From Desulfuromonadales bacterium (GTDB taxonomy: Bacteria; Desulfobacterota; Desulfuromonadia; Desulfuromonadales; BM103), in contig JAMONP010000031.1 of assembly GCA_027065695.1 (NCBI GenBank), positions 1-41,819 on the forward strand: a stretch of DNA of 41,819 nucleotides, in the 5' to 3' direction. Position 1 is the first letter of the stretch; each line of letters begins with the position of its first letter. This document shows, in pieces, positions 1-8,017 of this stretch. The position numbers were made by a program, and so were the translations under genes. The notes below the pieces were generated by a model, which was not told the DNA's origin, did no database searches, and saw nothing but the letters and a program-made list of their open reading frames with translations.

Positions 1-259
1 CAGCAAACTCATCACGAACTACGTCGTCAGCAGCAGCAAACTCATCACGAACTACGTCGTCAGCAGCAGCAAACTCATCACGAACTACGTCGTCAGCAGC
101 AGCAAACTCATCACGAACTACGTCGTCAGCAGCAGCAAACTCATCACGAACTACGTCGTCAGCAGCAGCAAACTCATCACGAACTACGTCGTCAGCAGCA
201 GCAAACTCATCACGAACTACGTCGTCAGCAGCAGCAAACTCATCACGAACTACGTCGTC
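1..259 (-). repeat. 33-bp perfect tandem repeat array (7 full copies plus 28 bp)
   Basis: Copies begin at 1, 34, 67, 100, 133, 166, 199 and 232, the last being partial, and I see no mismatch between them. The period is 33 bp (11 codons), so gain or loss of a copy keeps the reading frame. There are no spacers. Perfect identity points to recent expansion or ongoing homogenisation. The array continues beyond the left edge, so the total copy number is unknown. Confidence 0.97.
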
Positions 260-1087
260 TTGAGTGTCAACATAAGTCTCGGTTGCAACTTCTTCACCAT
301 TAATGGTCACAGAAGGAGCATCGAGAGTAATAGCGGTAGAAGCGGTCAGGGCGATATCGTCAAGACCCATAGTCAAATCACTACTTGTGCCACCAACGTG
401 AACGTTGAAGCCGGTATCATCAGCAGTAATAAGAACGGTGCCGTTGTCGAGGGTCAGGTCACCATTCAGAAGAGTGTCGCCGCCGACGGTAAGATCGCCA
501 CCAGCCCCTGTGACCCAATCACCTGAAGTCACTACAGGAGCCCCAGGAGTAAATACGCCACCTACATAGTCACCTACGATATCAGTCTGATCCGACCCAC
601 TGATCGGCAGACCGGTAGCGTTGTCAACAAGGAAGGATGTTGCAAGATCCCAAGTTGAGGTGTCAACCTTTGTTGCAGAAGCACCAAGAGTCACATCACC
701 AGTAGGATCAATTTCAACACCACCACCTTCAGTATATGTTGTGGTTTCCACGATATCTACATCTGTTACCGTAAATACAGTACTTGTACCATCACCGTTG
801 TCGACGATCGTAGGAAGGTCGCCACCGCCAGCAGGCACGCCAGGGTCTAAATCCACACTCGAGGAATCAAACGGAGCTACGGTCACAATGCCATTAATGT
901 CAAGAGTAGCAGTATTTAATGTTATACCCTGGGTTGCATCAACGTACAAGGTGTCAACGGGTGCACTGAATGGAAAAACGGTAGCCGTGTTGTAATTAAT
1001 TACTGTCGCCGAGAAGCCTACTGTCGGCAGCGCCAGCAGCATACCTACGATGCCTGCTAAAACCTTGAAGTGCAATGTCTTCTTCAT
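1..1087 (-). CDS. Secreted fibre-like protein with 11-residue hendecad repeats (3'-truncated by the window)
   Basis: The frame is open from ATG 1087 to the window edge (362 codons) with no stop, preceded by GGAG at 1097-1100. Residues 1-27 form a signal peptide: MKK, a hydrophobic core, and a cut near GFSA. Residues about 28-275 are Gly/Asp/Thr/Val-rich with short beta-type stretches (LTVGGDTLLNGDLTLDNG) and no cysteine, then a TYVDTQ junction like those seen in tail-fibre and trimeric-adhesin proteins. From residue 277 only the repeat DDVVRDEFAAA is seen, in seven full copies and part of an eighth. V4, F8 and A11 are spaced 4-3-4, which fits a hendecad coiled coil. I infer an exported rod or stalk, perhaps an adhesin. 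The C-terminal anchor is out of view, so the family cannot be fixed. An LEA/perilipin-like amphipathic helix is an alternative. Confidence 0.85.
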   Translation of the reverse strand, partial: MKKTLHFKVLAGIVGMLLALPTVGFSATVINYNTATVFPFSAPVDTLYVDATQGITLNTATLDINGIVTVAPFDSSSVDLDPGVPAGGGDLPTIVDNGDGTSTVFTVTDVDIVETTTYTEGGGVEIDPTGDVTLGASATKVDTSTWDLATSFLVDNATGLPISGSDQTDIVGDYVGGVFTPGAPVVTSGDWVTGAGGDLTVGGDTLLNGDLTLDNGTVLITADDTGFNVHVGGTSSDLTMGLDDIALTASTAITLDAPSVTINGEEVATETYVDTQDDVVRDEFAAADDVVRDEFAAADDVVRDEFAAADDVVRDEFAAADDVVRDEFAAADDVVRDEFAAADDVVRDEFAAADDVVRDEFA

Positions 1088-1110
1088 CCTCAAATTCTCC
1101 TTTTGTTTTT

Positions 1111-1127
1111 GGATTGAATGTCAATCC
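1111..1127. promoter_or_regulatory. Short inverted repeat in the leader of the repeat-protein gene
   Basis: GGATTGA-ATG-TCAATCC is a perfect 7-bp inverted repeat with a 3-base loop. It lies 24 bases upstream of the ATG at 1087, just 5' of the GGAG ribosome binding site. It could be a leader hairpin or an operator half-site pair. The function is inferred only. Confidence 0.4.
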
Positions 1128-1173
1128 GTTGTTTGGTGTGGATTGATTGATTGCAAGGTAAAATTAGCGTCAA

Positions 1174-1201
1174 ATATTACGCAGTCTACTCCCACAGTCA
1201 A
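1174..1201 (-). promoter_or_regulatory. Sigma-70-type promoter for the repeat-protein gene
   Basis: On the minus strand, TTGACT (1196-1201) is followed after 16 bases by TAATAT (1174-1179), with a T-tract immediately upstream that could act as an UP element. Transcription would start near 1167 and give a leader of about 80 nt. This is a motif match only. Confidence 0.5.
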
Positions 1202-1203
1202 GT

Positions 1204-1240
1204 AAAAAAAATCACAATTGCCGTAACCCAAGCTTGCGAT
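1204..1240 (-). terminator. Candidate intrinsic terminator after the rfb genes
   Basis: On the minus strand ATCGCAA (1234-1240) can pair with TTGTGAT (1211-1217), including one G-U pair. A run of seven T residues (1204-1210) follows directly. The stem is modest and the loop about 16 nt. It lies some 210 bases past the rfbC stop, so it may end the long envelope operon. Confidence 0.4.
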
Positions 1241-1290
1241 ATCATGTTCTGTCTACTTTTATTAGTTCCTCCTGCTTTCAAATTTTGCAG

Positions 1291-1319
1291 ATTATATCCC
1301 ACCACCTCACCACATGCAA
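1291..1319 (-). promoter_or_regulatory. Second promoter-like sequence upstream of the repeat-protein gene
   Basis: On the minus strand, TTGCAT (1314-1319), a 17-base spacer and a consensus TATAAT (1291-1296). A transcript from here would meet the terminator-like hairpin at 1204-1240 after about 80 nt. A perfect AGGAGG lies just downstream, but no start codon sits at a usable distance. It could be a distal promoter or a small-RNA promoter. Confidence 0.35.
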
Positions 1320-1447
1320 GCGACTTCTATCTCTTTTTTCCATCTAATTGTTTACCTTAACGCTTGACGGTATCGTGAAGATCGTGGGTTCTTTCAGTTA
1401 CAGACCGTCCCTCATTTGTTGGGGAGACCTTTAAGTCTTCTTGTCTT

Positions 1448-1996
1448 TCACCAACCTTTATACATTTCATCCAAACAGGGCGCAATCGCATCCTTGGTGG
1501 CCAAAATAGGAGTAATTCCCCCTGGCCAGTCAATTGCCAGCGTTGGATCGTCCCAGCGAATCACTCTTTCGTATTCAGGGGCATAATAGTCGGTCACTTT
1601 ATACTGGAACTCCGCAACATCACTTAACACCAGAAAACCATGGGCAAAGCCTTCCGGGATCCACATCTGCAGCTTGTTCTCTGCAGTGAGTGTTGTGCCA
1701 ACCCACTTACCATAGGTGAGAGACGATTTGCGAATATCGACAGCAACATCAAAAACCTCTCCCAAGGAGCAGCGCACCAACTTGCCCTGTGCTGCCGGTG
1801 GCAACTGGTAATGCAAACCACGCAGAACACCTTTGGTCGAGCGCGAATGATTGTCCTGCACGAAGGGCTGATCGAATCCAGTCAGGTCCAGCCACGCCTT
1901 CTGGTTGAAAATTTCCATAAAAAATCCGCGCTCATCACCAAACACCGTTGGTTCAATGATCAGGACGTCAGGGATGCTGGTCTTGATGATCTTCAT
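1448..1996 (-). CDS. rfbC: dTDP-4-dehydrorhamnose 3,5-epimerase
   Basis: RmlC/RfbC epimerises C3 and C5 of dTDP-4-keto-6-deoxyglucose, the third step of dTDP-L-rhamnose synthesis. The 182-residue length is normal for the family. The cupin core is clear: DERGFFMEIFN near residue 20, FVQDNHSRSTKGVLRGLHYQ near 45-65 with the catalytic His, and WIPEGFAHGFLVLSD near 110-125. The start overlaps the rfbA stop as TGATG at 1994-1998, implying translational coupling. It is the last gene of the rfbBDAC block and of the whole minus-strand run. The rhamnose probably serves O-antigen or core, though no rhamnosyltransferase is visible. Confidence 0.96.
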   Translation of the reverse strand: MKIIKTSIPDVLIIEPTVFGDERGFFMEIFNQKAWLDLTGFDQPFVQDNHSRSTKGVLRGLHYQLPPAAQGKLVRCSLGEVFDVAVDIRKSSLTYGKWVGTTLTAENKLQMWIPEGFAHGFLVLSDVAEFQYKVTDYYAPEYERVIRWDDPTLAIDWPGGITPILATKDAIAPCLDEMYKGW

Positions 1997-2874
1997 CAGG
2001 TTTGGTCCCGGATCACCAACTCAAGATATTCACGGTAACTCGATTTTGGCGTAGCGGCTATAACTTGCTGCATCTGTGCGAAGCTGACATAACCTTTCGT
2101 ATAGGCGATTTCTTCAAGGCAGGCGATCTTCAGCCCTTGGCGCGCCTCAAGCGTGCCTATGAAGTGGCTAGCTTCGAGCAGGCTCATGTGGGTGCCGGTA
2201 TCGAGCCAGGCAATGCCGCGTTCAAGCTTTTCGACCATCAACTGCCCTTGTTCAAGGTAAGCCATGTTCAGATCAGTGATCTCGAGTTCCCCGCGTGGCG
2301 AGGGCGCGAGCTGCCGTGTCATGGCGACAACCTTCTGGTCATAGAGATAGAGACCCGGAACCGCGTAATTCGACTTTGGCGACTGAGGCTTCTCCTCTAT
2401 ACAGATTGCCCTGCCCTCTTTATTAAATTCTACGACACCGTAACGTTCAGGATCGGTCACCGGATAACCAAAGACCATTGCACCATCGGAAAACTCAGCG
2501 AAGATCCGGTCAAGCTCCATCTTGCCATAAAAGATATTATCACCGAGGATCAGGACCACAGCCTCCTCCTGAATGAACTCCTCGCCAACCAGGAACGCCT
2601 GGGCGATACCTTTCGGTTCGGGCTGGACCACATAGGTAAGAGAAATCCCGTAACGACTGCCGTCACCAAGCAGGGCTTCGAACCGCGGCGTATCTTGCGG
2701 AGTCGAGATGATCAGGATATCCCGGATACCGGCCCCCATCAGGGTAGACAGCGGATAGTAGATCATCGGCTTATCGTAGACCGGTTGTAGCTGCTTACTG
2801 GCCACCAAGGTCAGGGGATAGAGTCTTGTCCCGGCACCACCGGCCAGGACAATGCCTTTTTTAATACCACTCAT
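1996..2874 (-). CDS. rfbA: Glucose-1-phosphate thymidylyltransferase
   Basis: RmlA/RfbA makes dTDP-glucose from dTTP and glucose-1-phosphate, the first step of dTDP-rhamnose synthesis in the cytoplasm. The protein has 292 residues, as usual. The nucleotide-binding signature [13 protein letters not shown] is at residues 10-22, followed by [25 protein letters not shown] near 110 and the GVVEFN segment near 147 are typical of the sugar nucleotidyltransferase fold. ATG 2874 has GGA about 10 bases upstream and lies 19 bases after the rfbD stop. Its last codon overlaps the rfbC start. Confidence 0.97.
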   Translation of the reverse strand: MSGIKKGIVLAGGAGTRLYPLTLVASKQLQPVYDKPMIYYPLSTLMGAGIRDILIISTPQDTPRFEALLGDGSRYGISLTYVVQPEPKGIAQAFLVGEEFIQEEAVVLILGDNIFYGKMELDRIFAEFSDGAMVFGYPVTDPERYGVVEFNKEGRAICIEEKPQSPKSNYAVPGLYLYDQKVVAMTRQLAPSPRGELEITDLNMAYLEQGQLMVEKLERGIAWLDTGTHMSLLEASHFIGTLEARQGLKIACLEEIAYTKGYVSFAQMQQVIAATPKSSYREYLELVIRDQT

Positions 2875-2893
2875 TGTACTGTTTCCTTATGTG

Positions 2894-3799
2894 TCAGAGT
2901 TTAAGAACATCACGGAGATTCAGGTAGCGGTCCAGGCCTTTCTGCCAATCAGGGAGGTTCGCACCGGTCGCGGCAAGGTATTTTTCTTTGTCGAAGACCG
3001 AATAAGCCGGACGTTTGGCCGGCAGAGGATAATCTATGGTTTTGATCGGCTTGACACGTGCAGCTTTGACCTGCCCGCCTCTGGCTTTGTAGCGAGAGAT
3101 AATCTCTATAGCGAAATCGTACCAGCTGCATTGGCCAGCATTAGCGAAATGGTAAAGGCCGTAGGGGCTGGGGTGGTGACTGGGGTCTGCGTCCACAAGA
3201 TTAAAGATCGCATCGGCCAGATCACCCGTATAAGTTGGTGTACCAACCTGATCGTCGACAATCCTGAGTTCTTGCCGTTCAGCGGCCAAGCGTAAAACCG
3301 TTTCGACAAAATTGTTGCCACCGGGGCCATACAGCCAACTGGTTCTGACGATAAAATATTTCCGCAAGCCACTACTCAGAATGGCTTGTTCACCGAGGAG
3401 TTTTGAGTGGCCGTAAACTGACTGCGGATTCGTTTGGTCCTCTTCAACATACGGAGTCTTCTTTTCGCCATCGAAGACATAATCAGTTGAGATATGGACC
3501 AATACAGCGTCAACTTTTTTAGCTGCTTCTGCCAGATAACCGACAGCAGCACCATTGACCCTAATTGCCAGCTCAGGCTCTGCTTCACACCCGTCTACTT
3601 TGGTATATGCGGCGCAATTGATAATTATTTCAGGCTGCAAGGCATAGACAACAGAGAGGACCTGCGCCCGGTCAGTCAGGTCGAACTCAGGCAGATCAAC
3701 TGCAGTAGGTGTATATTTTGCCGGCATGATTGAGGCTATTTGCTGAGCAAGCATGCCGTTGCTGCCGATAAGCAGCAGCTTTTTTTTCTGGGCGGACAT
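2894..3799 (-). CDS. rfbD: dTDP-4-dehydrorhamnose reductase
   Basis: RmlD/RfbD is the NAD(P)H-dependent last enzyme of dTDP-L-rhamnose synthesis. It is an extended SDR protein: LLLIGSNGMLAQQ at the N-terminus is the Rossmann glycine motif, INCAAYTKVDGCE follows, VHISTDYVFDGEK is the middle motif, and the YGHSK stretch supplies the catalytic Tyr and Lys. I chose ATG 3799 (MSAQKKK, 301 residues) over the longer frame reaching 3868, because it begins right before the Rossmann motif and lies 2 bases after the rfbB stop. The 23 extra residues of the longer frame would overlap the rfbB tail and do not look like a family N-terminus. Confidence 0.94.
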   Translation of the reverse strand: MSAQKKKLLLIGSNGMLAQQIASIMPAKYTPTAVDLPEFDLTDRAQVLSVVYALQPEIIINCAAYTKVDGCEAEPELAIRVNGAAVGYLAEAAKKVDAVLVHISTDYVFDGEKKTPYVEEDQTNPQSVYGHSKLLGEQAILSSGLRKYFIVRTSWLYGPGGNNFVETVLRLAAERQELRIVDDQVGTPTYTGDLADAIFNLVDADPSHHPSPYGLYHFANAGQCSWYDFAIEIISRYKARGGQVKAARVKPIKTIDYPLPAKRPAYSVFDKEKYLAATGANLPDWQKGLDRYLNLRDVLKL

Positions 3800-3801
3800 G
3801 A

Positions 3802-4920
3802 TTATCGGCCACCATACATTTTTTGGTAATATTCCTGGTAGGAGCCGTCCAACACGCACGCAATCCACGCTGGATTATGCAGGTACCAGTCAATCGTCAT
3901 ACGAATCCCGTCATCAAAATTGACGCTCGGCTGCCAACCGAGTTCATCTTTGATTTTGGAAGCATCGATAGCGTAACGACGGTCATGGCCAGCACGGTCT
4001 TTGACAAACTTGATCAGTGAGCGTCGCGGCTGACCAGCAGTAAGCGGTTCGACCTTCTCATCGAGGATGTCACAGATAGTCTGTACTACCTCGATATTCT
4101 GCTTCTCGCTGTTACCGCCAACGTTATAAGTCTCCCCGATCCGGCCTTTTTGCAGAACCTTGAGAATCGCAGTACAGTGATCGACAACATACAACCAGTC
4201 GCGCACATTTTTGCCATCACCGTAAACTGGCAGTTCTTTACCGTTCAGAGCGTTGTTGATGACCAGGGGGATAAGCTTCTCAGGAAAATGATATGGGCCG
4301 TAATTGTTTGAACAGTTGGTCATCAGAATCGGCAAGCCGTAAGTATGATAATAGGAACTCACCAGATGATCGGACGATGCCTTGCTGGCCGAGTAAGGGG
4401 AACGCGGGTCATAAGGTGTTGTCTCTGTAAACAAACCAGTATCCCCCAGCGAACCATAAACCTCGTCAGTAGAAACATGTAGAAAGCGAAACTGTTCGAC
4501 TTGGTTTTCCGCGTCCCGCGTCCCGCGTCCCGCGTCCCTTACTACCCAAGACTTCCGTGCAGCTTCAAGCAGAGCAAAGGTACCAAGAATATTAGTCTGG
4601 ATGAACTCGGACGGGCCATCGATGCTGCGATCAACGTGAGATTCAGCTGCAAAATGTACAACTGTGTCTATCTGCTCTTCTGCAAACAACTTGCCGAGCA
4701 GCTCACTGTCGCAGATATCGCCGAGCACGAACTTGTAGCGTTGGCTTTCATCAAGGTCGGCATCAAGGTCGGCATCAAGATCGTCGAGGTTGGCCAGATT
4801 ACCGGCATAGGTCAGTTTATCGAGATTGATGATGCGAGCATCGGTTAGAGATTCAAGAGCTAAGCGAATAAAATTTGAGCCGATAAAACCGCAGCCACCT
4901 GTCACGAGAATGTTTTTCAA
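3802..4920 (-). CDS. rfbB: dTDP-glucose 4,6-dehydratase, with two repeat-derived insertions
   Basis: RmlB/RfbB converts dTDP-glucose to the 4-keto-6-deoxy sugar. It is an extended SDR protein: the [10 protein letters not shown] glycine motif at residues 8-17, active-site TDE at 151-153, and YSASK at 176-180. At 372 residues it is slightly long for the family (about 350-361). The excess is repeat-derived. DADL repeats at residues about 49-57 come from a 12-bp tandem repeat. Residues 128-137 ([10 protein letters not shown]), just before the FLHVSTDE strand, are encoded by four copies of a GGGACGC heptamer that also occurs elsewhere in the window. Both insertions keep the frame and spare the catalytic residues, so the enzyme is probably active. 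The rfbD gene follows 2 bases later. Confidence 0.96.
   Translation of the reverse strand: MKNILVTGGCGFIGSNFIRLALESLTDARIINLDKLTYAGNLANLDDLDADLDADLDESQRYKFVLGDICDSELLGKLFAEEQIDTVVHFAAESHVDRSIDGPSEFIQTNILGTFALLEAARKSWVVRDAGRGTRDAENQVEQFRFLHVSTDEVYGSLGDTGLFTETTPYDPRSPYSASKASSDHLVSSYYHTYGLPILMTNCSNNYGPYHFPEKLIPLVINNALNGKELPVYGDGKNVRDWLYVVDHCTAILKVLQKGRIGETYNVGGNSEKQNIEVVQTICDILDEKVEPLTAGQPRRSLIKFVKDRAGHDRRYAIDASKIKDELGWQPSVNFDDGIRMTIDWYLHNPAWIACVLDGSYQEYYQKMYGGR
4511..4538 (-). repeat. Heptanucleotide array (GGGACGC x4) inside rfbB
   Basis: The plus strand reads GCGTCCC four times in perfect tandem (4511-4538), which is GGGACGC on the coding strand. It encodes residues 128-137 of RfbB. The same four-copy array occurs at 27645-27672 and a decayed copy at 27777-27804. 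Twenty-eight bases is not a multiple of three, so flanking bases must have made up the frame. Confidence 0.9.
4752..4781 (-). repeat. 12-bp tandem repeat in rfbB encoding DADL
   Basis: CAAGGTCGGCAT is repeated at 4752-4763 and 4764-4775 with a partial third copy. It encodes the acidic DADLDADL stretch near residue 50 of RfbB. It adds in-frame length in a surface loop after the first beta strands. Confidence 0.75.
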
Positions 4921-4943
4921 AGTTTCAACTCCATTAAGCTGTT

Positions 4944-5519
4944 TTAGCGTAATTCATCTACGATCAGAATTGCTTTTACCGCTGCAGCAAGGTCAGGACA
5001 AACATCCACCTTGTCCTTTATCATTTTCTGCTTTTCACGTTGTCCGTAACCGGTTAAAATCAGAATTGGCTGACAACCAGCATTTTCCGCAGCCTCAATA
5101 TCCGCAAGCTTATCGCCAACCATGAACGAGCGTGAAAGATCAATGTTATAATCTATCGCAGCCTGCAGCAACATGCCTGGCGCGCCTTTGCGGCAATCAC
5201 AGACAATTTTATAGTTGCCAATGCCCTTCTCAGGGTGATGGGGGCAGAAGTAGAAGGCATCAATCAAGGTGTTGTGTCCAGCCAACTCAGATTGGAGATA
5301 CCGGTGTAGCCTTTCAACAGCCTGCTCATCAAAATAGCCTCGGCCAACTCCAGACTGGTTACTGACAACGATCACAAGAAAACCTGCGTCCTTCAGCCTT
5401 TTGATAGCTTCCGGCGCTCCGGGGATAAACTCGAAATCCTCGATTTTGTGGAGATAGTCTTTCTCGATGTTGATGGTGCCATCGCGATCTAGAAAAACTG
5501 CCCGTCGTTTGCCGATCAT
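4944..5519 (-). CDS. gmhB: D-glycero-D-manno-heptose-1,7-bisphosphate 7-phosphatase
   Basis: GmhB removes the 7-phosphate of heptose bisphosphate between the two HldE reactions, on the route to ADP-heptose for the LPS core. It is a HAD phosphatase: FLDRDGTIN at about residues 9-17 carries the nucleophile and acid Asp, [11 protein letters not shown] is motif 2, and [12 protein letters not shown] is the acidic motif 4. The FCPHHPEKG...CDCRKG segment carries the Cys/His zinc loop typical of GmhB. ATG 5519 gives 191 residues, the usual length. The frame extends upstream to 5591, but that stretch lies in the hldE tail and is not family-like. No strong ribosome binding site precedes 5519, which fits coupling to hldE. 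Confidence 0.94.
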   Translation of the reverse strand: MIGKRRAVFLDRDGTINIEKDYLHKIEDFEFIPGAPEAIKRLKDAGFLVIVVSNQSGVGRGYFDEQAVERLHRYLQSELAGHNTLIDAFYFCPHHPEKGIGNYKIVCDCRKGAPGMLLQAAIDYNIDLSRSFMVGDKLADIEAAENAGCQPILILTGYGQREKQKMIKDKVDVCPDLAAAVKAILIVDELR

Positions 5520-5529
5520 AATTAAGGTT

Positions 5530-7002
5530 TCAATCCCGGTAAGATTCGAGAATCTTGTTGATAATATTGGTGGTCGATTTACCGTCAACAAAATTAATCA
5601 ACTCAACCCGACCACCGTAACTCTCCACCAACTCGCGTCCGACGACTCCTTCCGGCGTGTAGTCACCACCTTTAACGAGGATTTTCGGACGCAAGCAGGA
5701 AATCAACTCCAGAGGTGTGTCCTCATCGAAGACAACCACATAATCGATACAGTTCAGCGCAGCAAGAATGTGCGCTCGTTCCTCCTGGCCGATCAAGGGT
5801 CTGCCCGCTCCCTTCAAGCGTTGTATCGACGCATCCGAGTTGAGGCCGAGAACCAGCAGGTCGCCCAGTTGCCGAGCTGCCTGCAGATATTTAACATGAC
5901 CGACATGCAGAAGATCAAAGCAACCATTCGTAAATACGATGACTTTACCTTTTTGTCGCTCACCGGCGAGGATATTCTCCAATAATGGCACGGAGATGAG
6001 CTTCTGATCCGAGTCGGAGAGTTGCAAGCCAATCTCGGCCAGCATTTCCTGGGCACTGACAGTAGACGTGCCAACCTTGCCGACGACAATCCCGGCAGCG
6101 AGATTGGCTAAACGTGCGGTTGTTTCCAGGGGCAGTTTTTGCGCAATGCCAAGACCGAAAAGTGACAGAACTGTATCTCCGGCACCGGAGACATCATAAA
6201 CTTCGCGAGCGACTGTCGGTAGATGAATCTCTCCATCGGCAGACAAGACCGTCATACCTTCTTCGCTACGGGTCAGAACCAGACTCTCAAGTTCAAGATC
6301 ACCGAGCAGTTTGCGGCCAGCCTCCAGTAAAGATACATCATCAGAGATCGTAATACCTGTGGCCAACTGAGCCTCTTTACGATTTGGTGTAAGCAGGCAT
6401 GCTCCTCGATATTTATGATAATCCTCTCCCTTGGGATCTACCAGGACAGCCACACCCGCATTACGGCCTATGGCAATGACTTCGTGCAAGAGCCGATCAG
6501 TCAACACCCCTTTCTGGTAATCCGAGAGGTAAATCACATCAAGATCGGCAACAGAGGCGCTCACATGGGCAATAATTTGATCTTCACTTTCAGCCGAGAT
6601 GGCTGCATGAGTTTCCTGATCGATCCGAACAATCTGCTGGTTACTGGCAAACACTCTGGATTTACGGCTGGTGACACGGCCGGACTGACTGAAAACACCA
6701 TGTTTCTGCACACCACGCTCTTTAAGCCGCCGCAGCAGAAATTGGCCATCATCATCGTCACCGACAACACTGACGACATCGACCTGACAGTTCAGAGTCA
6801 GCAGGTTATTGATGACATTACCGGCACCACCGAGGCGCAGTTCCTTGCGTTTGACTTCAACGATCTGCACAGGAGCCTCAGGGCTGATGCGGTCGACCGC
6901 ACCCCAGATATATTCGTCGAGCATCAGGTCACCGACCACCAGGGCTCTGACCTGAGTGACGCCAGCCAGGAACTTCTCCAGTTGCGCTCTATCAAGAGTC
7001 AT
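5530..7002 (-). CDS. hldE: Bifunctional heptose-7-phosphate kinase / heptose-1-phosphate adenylyltransferase
   Basis: HldE carries the first and third steps of ADP-heptose synthesis after GmhA. Its 490 residues show the full two-domain fusion. The N-terminal ribokinase/PfkB domain (about 1-320) has GGAGNVINNL near the substrate site, LTPNRKEAQLATG, and the anion-hole motif DVSGAGDTVLS. The C-terminal cytidylyltransferase-like domain (about 350-490) has FTNGCFDLLHVGHVKYL with the HxGH site. It overlaps the gene upstream by 4 bases (ATGA, 6999-7002), and gmhB follows closely, so a kinase-phosphatase-adenylyltransferase set is made together. GmhA is about 5 kb upstream in the same run. HldD, the final epimerase, is not in the window. 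Confidence 0.97.
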   Translation of the reverse strand: MTLDRAQLEKFLAGVTQVRALVVGDLMLDEYIWGAVDRISPEAPVQIVEVKRKELRLGGAGNVINNLLTLNCQVDVVSVVGDDDDGQFLLRRLKERGVQKHGVFSQSGRVTSRKSRVFASNQQIVRIDQETHAAISAESEDQIIAHVSASVADLDVIYLSDYQKGVLTDRLLHEVIAIGRNAGVAVLVDPKGEDYHKYRGACLLTPNRKEAQLATGITISDDVSLLEAGRKLLGDLELESLVLTRSEEGMTVLSADGEIHLPTVAREVYDVSGAGDTVLSLFGLGIAQKLPLETTARLANLAAGIVVGKVGTSTVSAQEMLAEIGLQLSDSDQKLISVPLLENILAGERQKGKVIVFTNGCFDLLHVGHVKYLQAARQLGDLLVLGLNSDASIQRLKGAGRPLIGQEERAHILAALNCIDYVVVFDEDTPLELISCLRPKILVKGGDYTPEGVVGRELVESYGGRVELINFVDGKSTTNIINKILESYRD

Positions 7003-7973
7003 GACTTGCCAATTTTATCGAAGATTGCCGCAGCCAGTAGCGGTATATTAATTTCATGATGGCCGGTAATCGAATAGCCTTTGCCGCCACCGGAAGTTGG
7101 CCGTTTGACCACATTTTGCAAGGGTCGATAGTGCTGATTCATATCAAAATTTGCCGTAGTGAAGTTATCGACATGATGTCCTAGGTTCTGGGCGATCGAC
7201 AAAGCTTTAAGGAAGACCTCCGGCATGATGACCGCCGAACCGACATTGAGCCAGACACCGCCGTCACCGAGATCGGCGACCACCGAAGTAATCAGCTTGA
7301 AGTCACGGAAGCTCATTTCACCGGTTACAGCTCCATCCATTTCCGGGTGCTGGTGGATGATATCCGTGCCGACAGCAACATGGGCTGTTACAGGCAAGCC
7401 CTTTTCAACACAGGTGGCAAGCAGGCTGTATGCCTTGAACGGGTGTTGGCGATCTATGATCCACTCACCGATGGCCTGCGCGAAGCCAATATCTTTACCC
7501 AGACTGGCCCCTTTGTCCAAACCAAACTTGAGTGCTTGATTCATACCAGCACCGGTCTCGTCTGAAAAACCAAAATCGCCGGAATGCAGTACCTCACCGA
7601 CCTCTTCCGAGGTTGCCCCGACCAGAGAGACTTCGAAGTCGTGAATAGTCGCCGAACCGTTCATGGCCACAGCTGTGATAACATCGGCCTCGATTAAGGA
7701 CTTCAGAACCGGTTGCAAGCCGCATTTGATGACATGACCACCCATTGCCAGGACCACAGGACGCCCTTTTTGCCGAGCCTGGACGATTGCATCAACCACA
7801 GAGCGCAAAGCATCAGCGCCAAGCAGATGCGGCATGGCATCAAGCAGGCTGGCACACGACATACCCGCCGCAACAGGCTGGCCGAAATGCTCTCCGATGT
7901 TGACCTTGTTATTACGGGTCTTGATGGAATAGGTCTTGATTCCTGACATGTCGATCGGCTGGTATTTCTTCAT
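6999..7973 (-). CDS. Uncharacterised deoxyhypusine-synthase-like conserved protein
   Basis: I do not recognise an experimentally known function. The 324-residue protein has a Gly-rich segment VVLAMGGHVIKCGL (about 72-85), a run NGSATIHDFEVSLVGATSEE, and late motifs GTDIIHQHPEMDGA and LNVGSAVIMPEVFLKAL. I recall similar proteins in deltaproteobacteria and acidobacteria annotated only as hypothetical or deoxyhypusine synthase family, a loose resemblance to that NAD-binding fold. Bacteria lack eIF5A, so hypusination is unlikely. Its stop overlaps the hldE start by 4 bases, which suggests a link to heptose or LPS metabolism, though that is inference. I prefer ATG 7973 because AAAGAG sits 6 bases upstream. 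ATG 7979 would put it only 1 base away. Confidence 0.85.
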   Translation of the reverse strand: MKKYQPIDMSGIKTYSIKTRNNKVNIGEHFGQPVAAGMSCASLLDAMPHLLGADALRSVVDAIVQARQKGRPVVLAMGGHVIKCGLQPVLKSLIEADVITAVAMNGSATIHDFEVSLVGATSEEVGEVLHSGDFGFSDETGAGMNQALKFGLDKGASLGKDIGFAQAIGEWIIDRQHPFKAYSLLATCVEKGLPVTAHVAVGTDIIHQHPEMDGAVTGEMSFRDFKLITSVVADLGDGGVWLNVGSAVIMPEVFLKALSIAQNLGHHVDNFTTANFDMNQHYRPLQNVVKRPTSGGGKGYSITGHHEINIPLLAAAIFDKIGKS

Positions 7974-8017
7974 AGACATCTCTTTAGTAAGAATGAGTAC
8001 AAGGTTCTCGTCGCTGG

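Larger units (their letters stand above)
1088..1447. other. Intergenic region between rfbC and the repeat-protein gene
   Basis: This 360-bp stretch holds no convincing gene. It contains the leader inverted repeat, two promoter-like sequences and one terminator-like hairpin, all reading leftward and listed separately. The remaining part (about 1320-1447), next to the rfbC stop, shows only a weak AGAC/GTCT hairpin near 1430. I see no RNA gene in it. Confidence 0.6.

Noticed and set aside
1-259. CRISPR array
   Set aside because: The units are directly adjacent with no spacers, have a 33-bp period and lie in a long open frame with a signal peptide.
260-995. Two plus-strand open frames (260-526 and 621-995)
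   Set aside because: They are antisense shadows of the repeat-protein gene, which has a signal peptide, a ribosome binding site and a promoter.
1151-1360. 69-codon plus-strand frame
   Set aside because: It lies in a promoter/terminator region, has no ribosome binding site and has no recognisable protein features.
1088-1447. c-di-GMP (GEMM) riboswitch, common in this bacterial group
   Set aside because: I could not find the conserved GEMM core or its tetraloop-receptor pattern on either strand.
2002-2790. 262-codon plus-strand frame
   Set aside because: Antisense to rfbA. The translation has no recognisable motif and no start signal.
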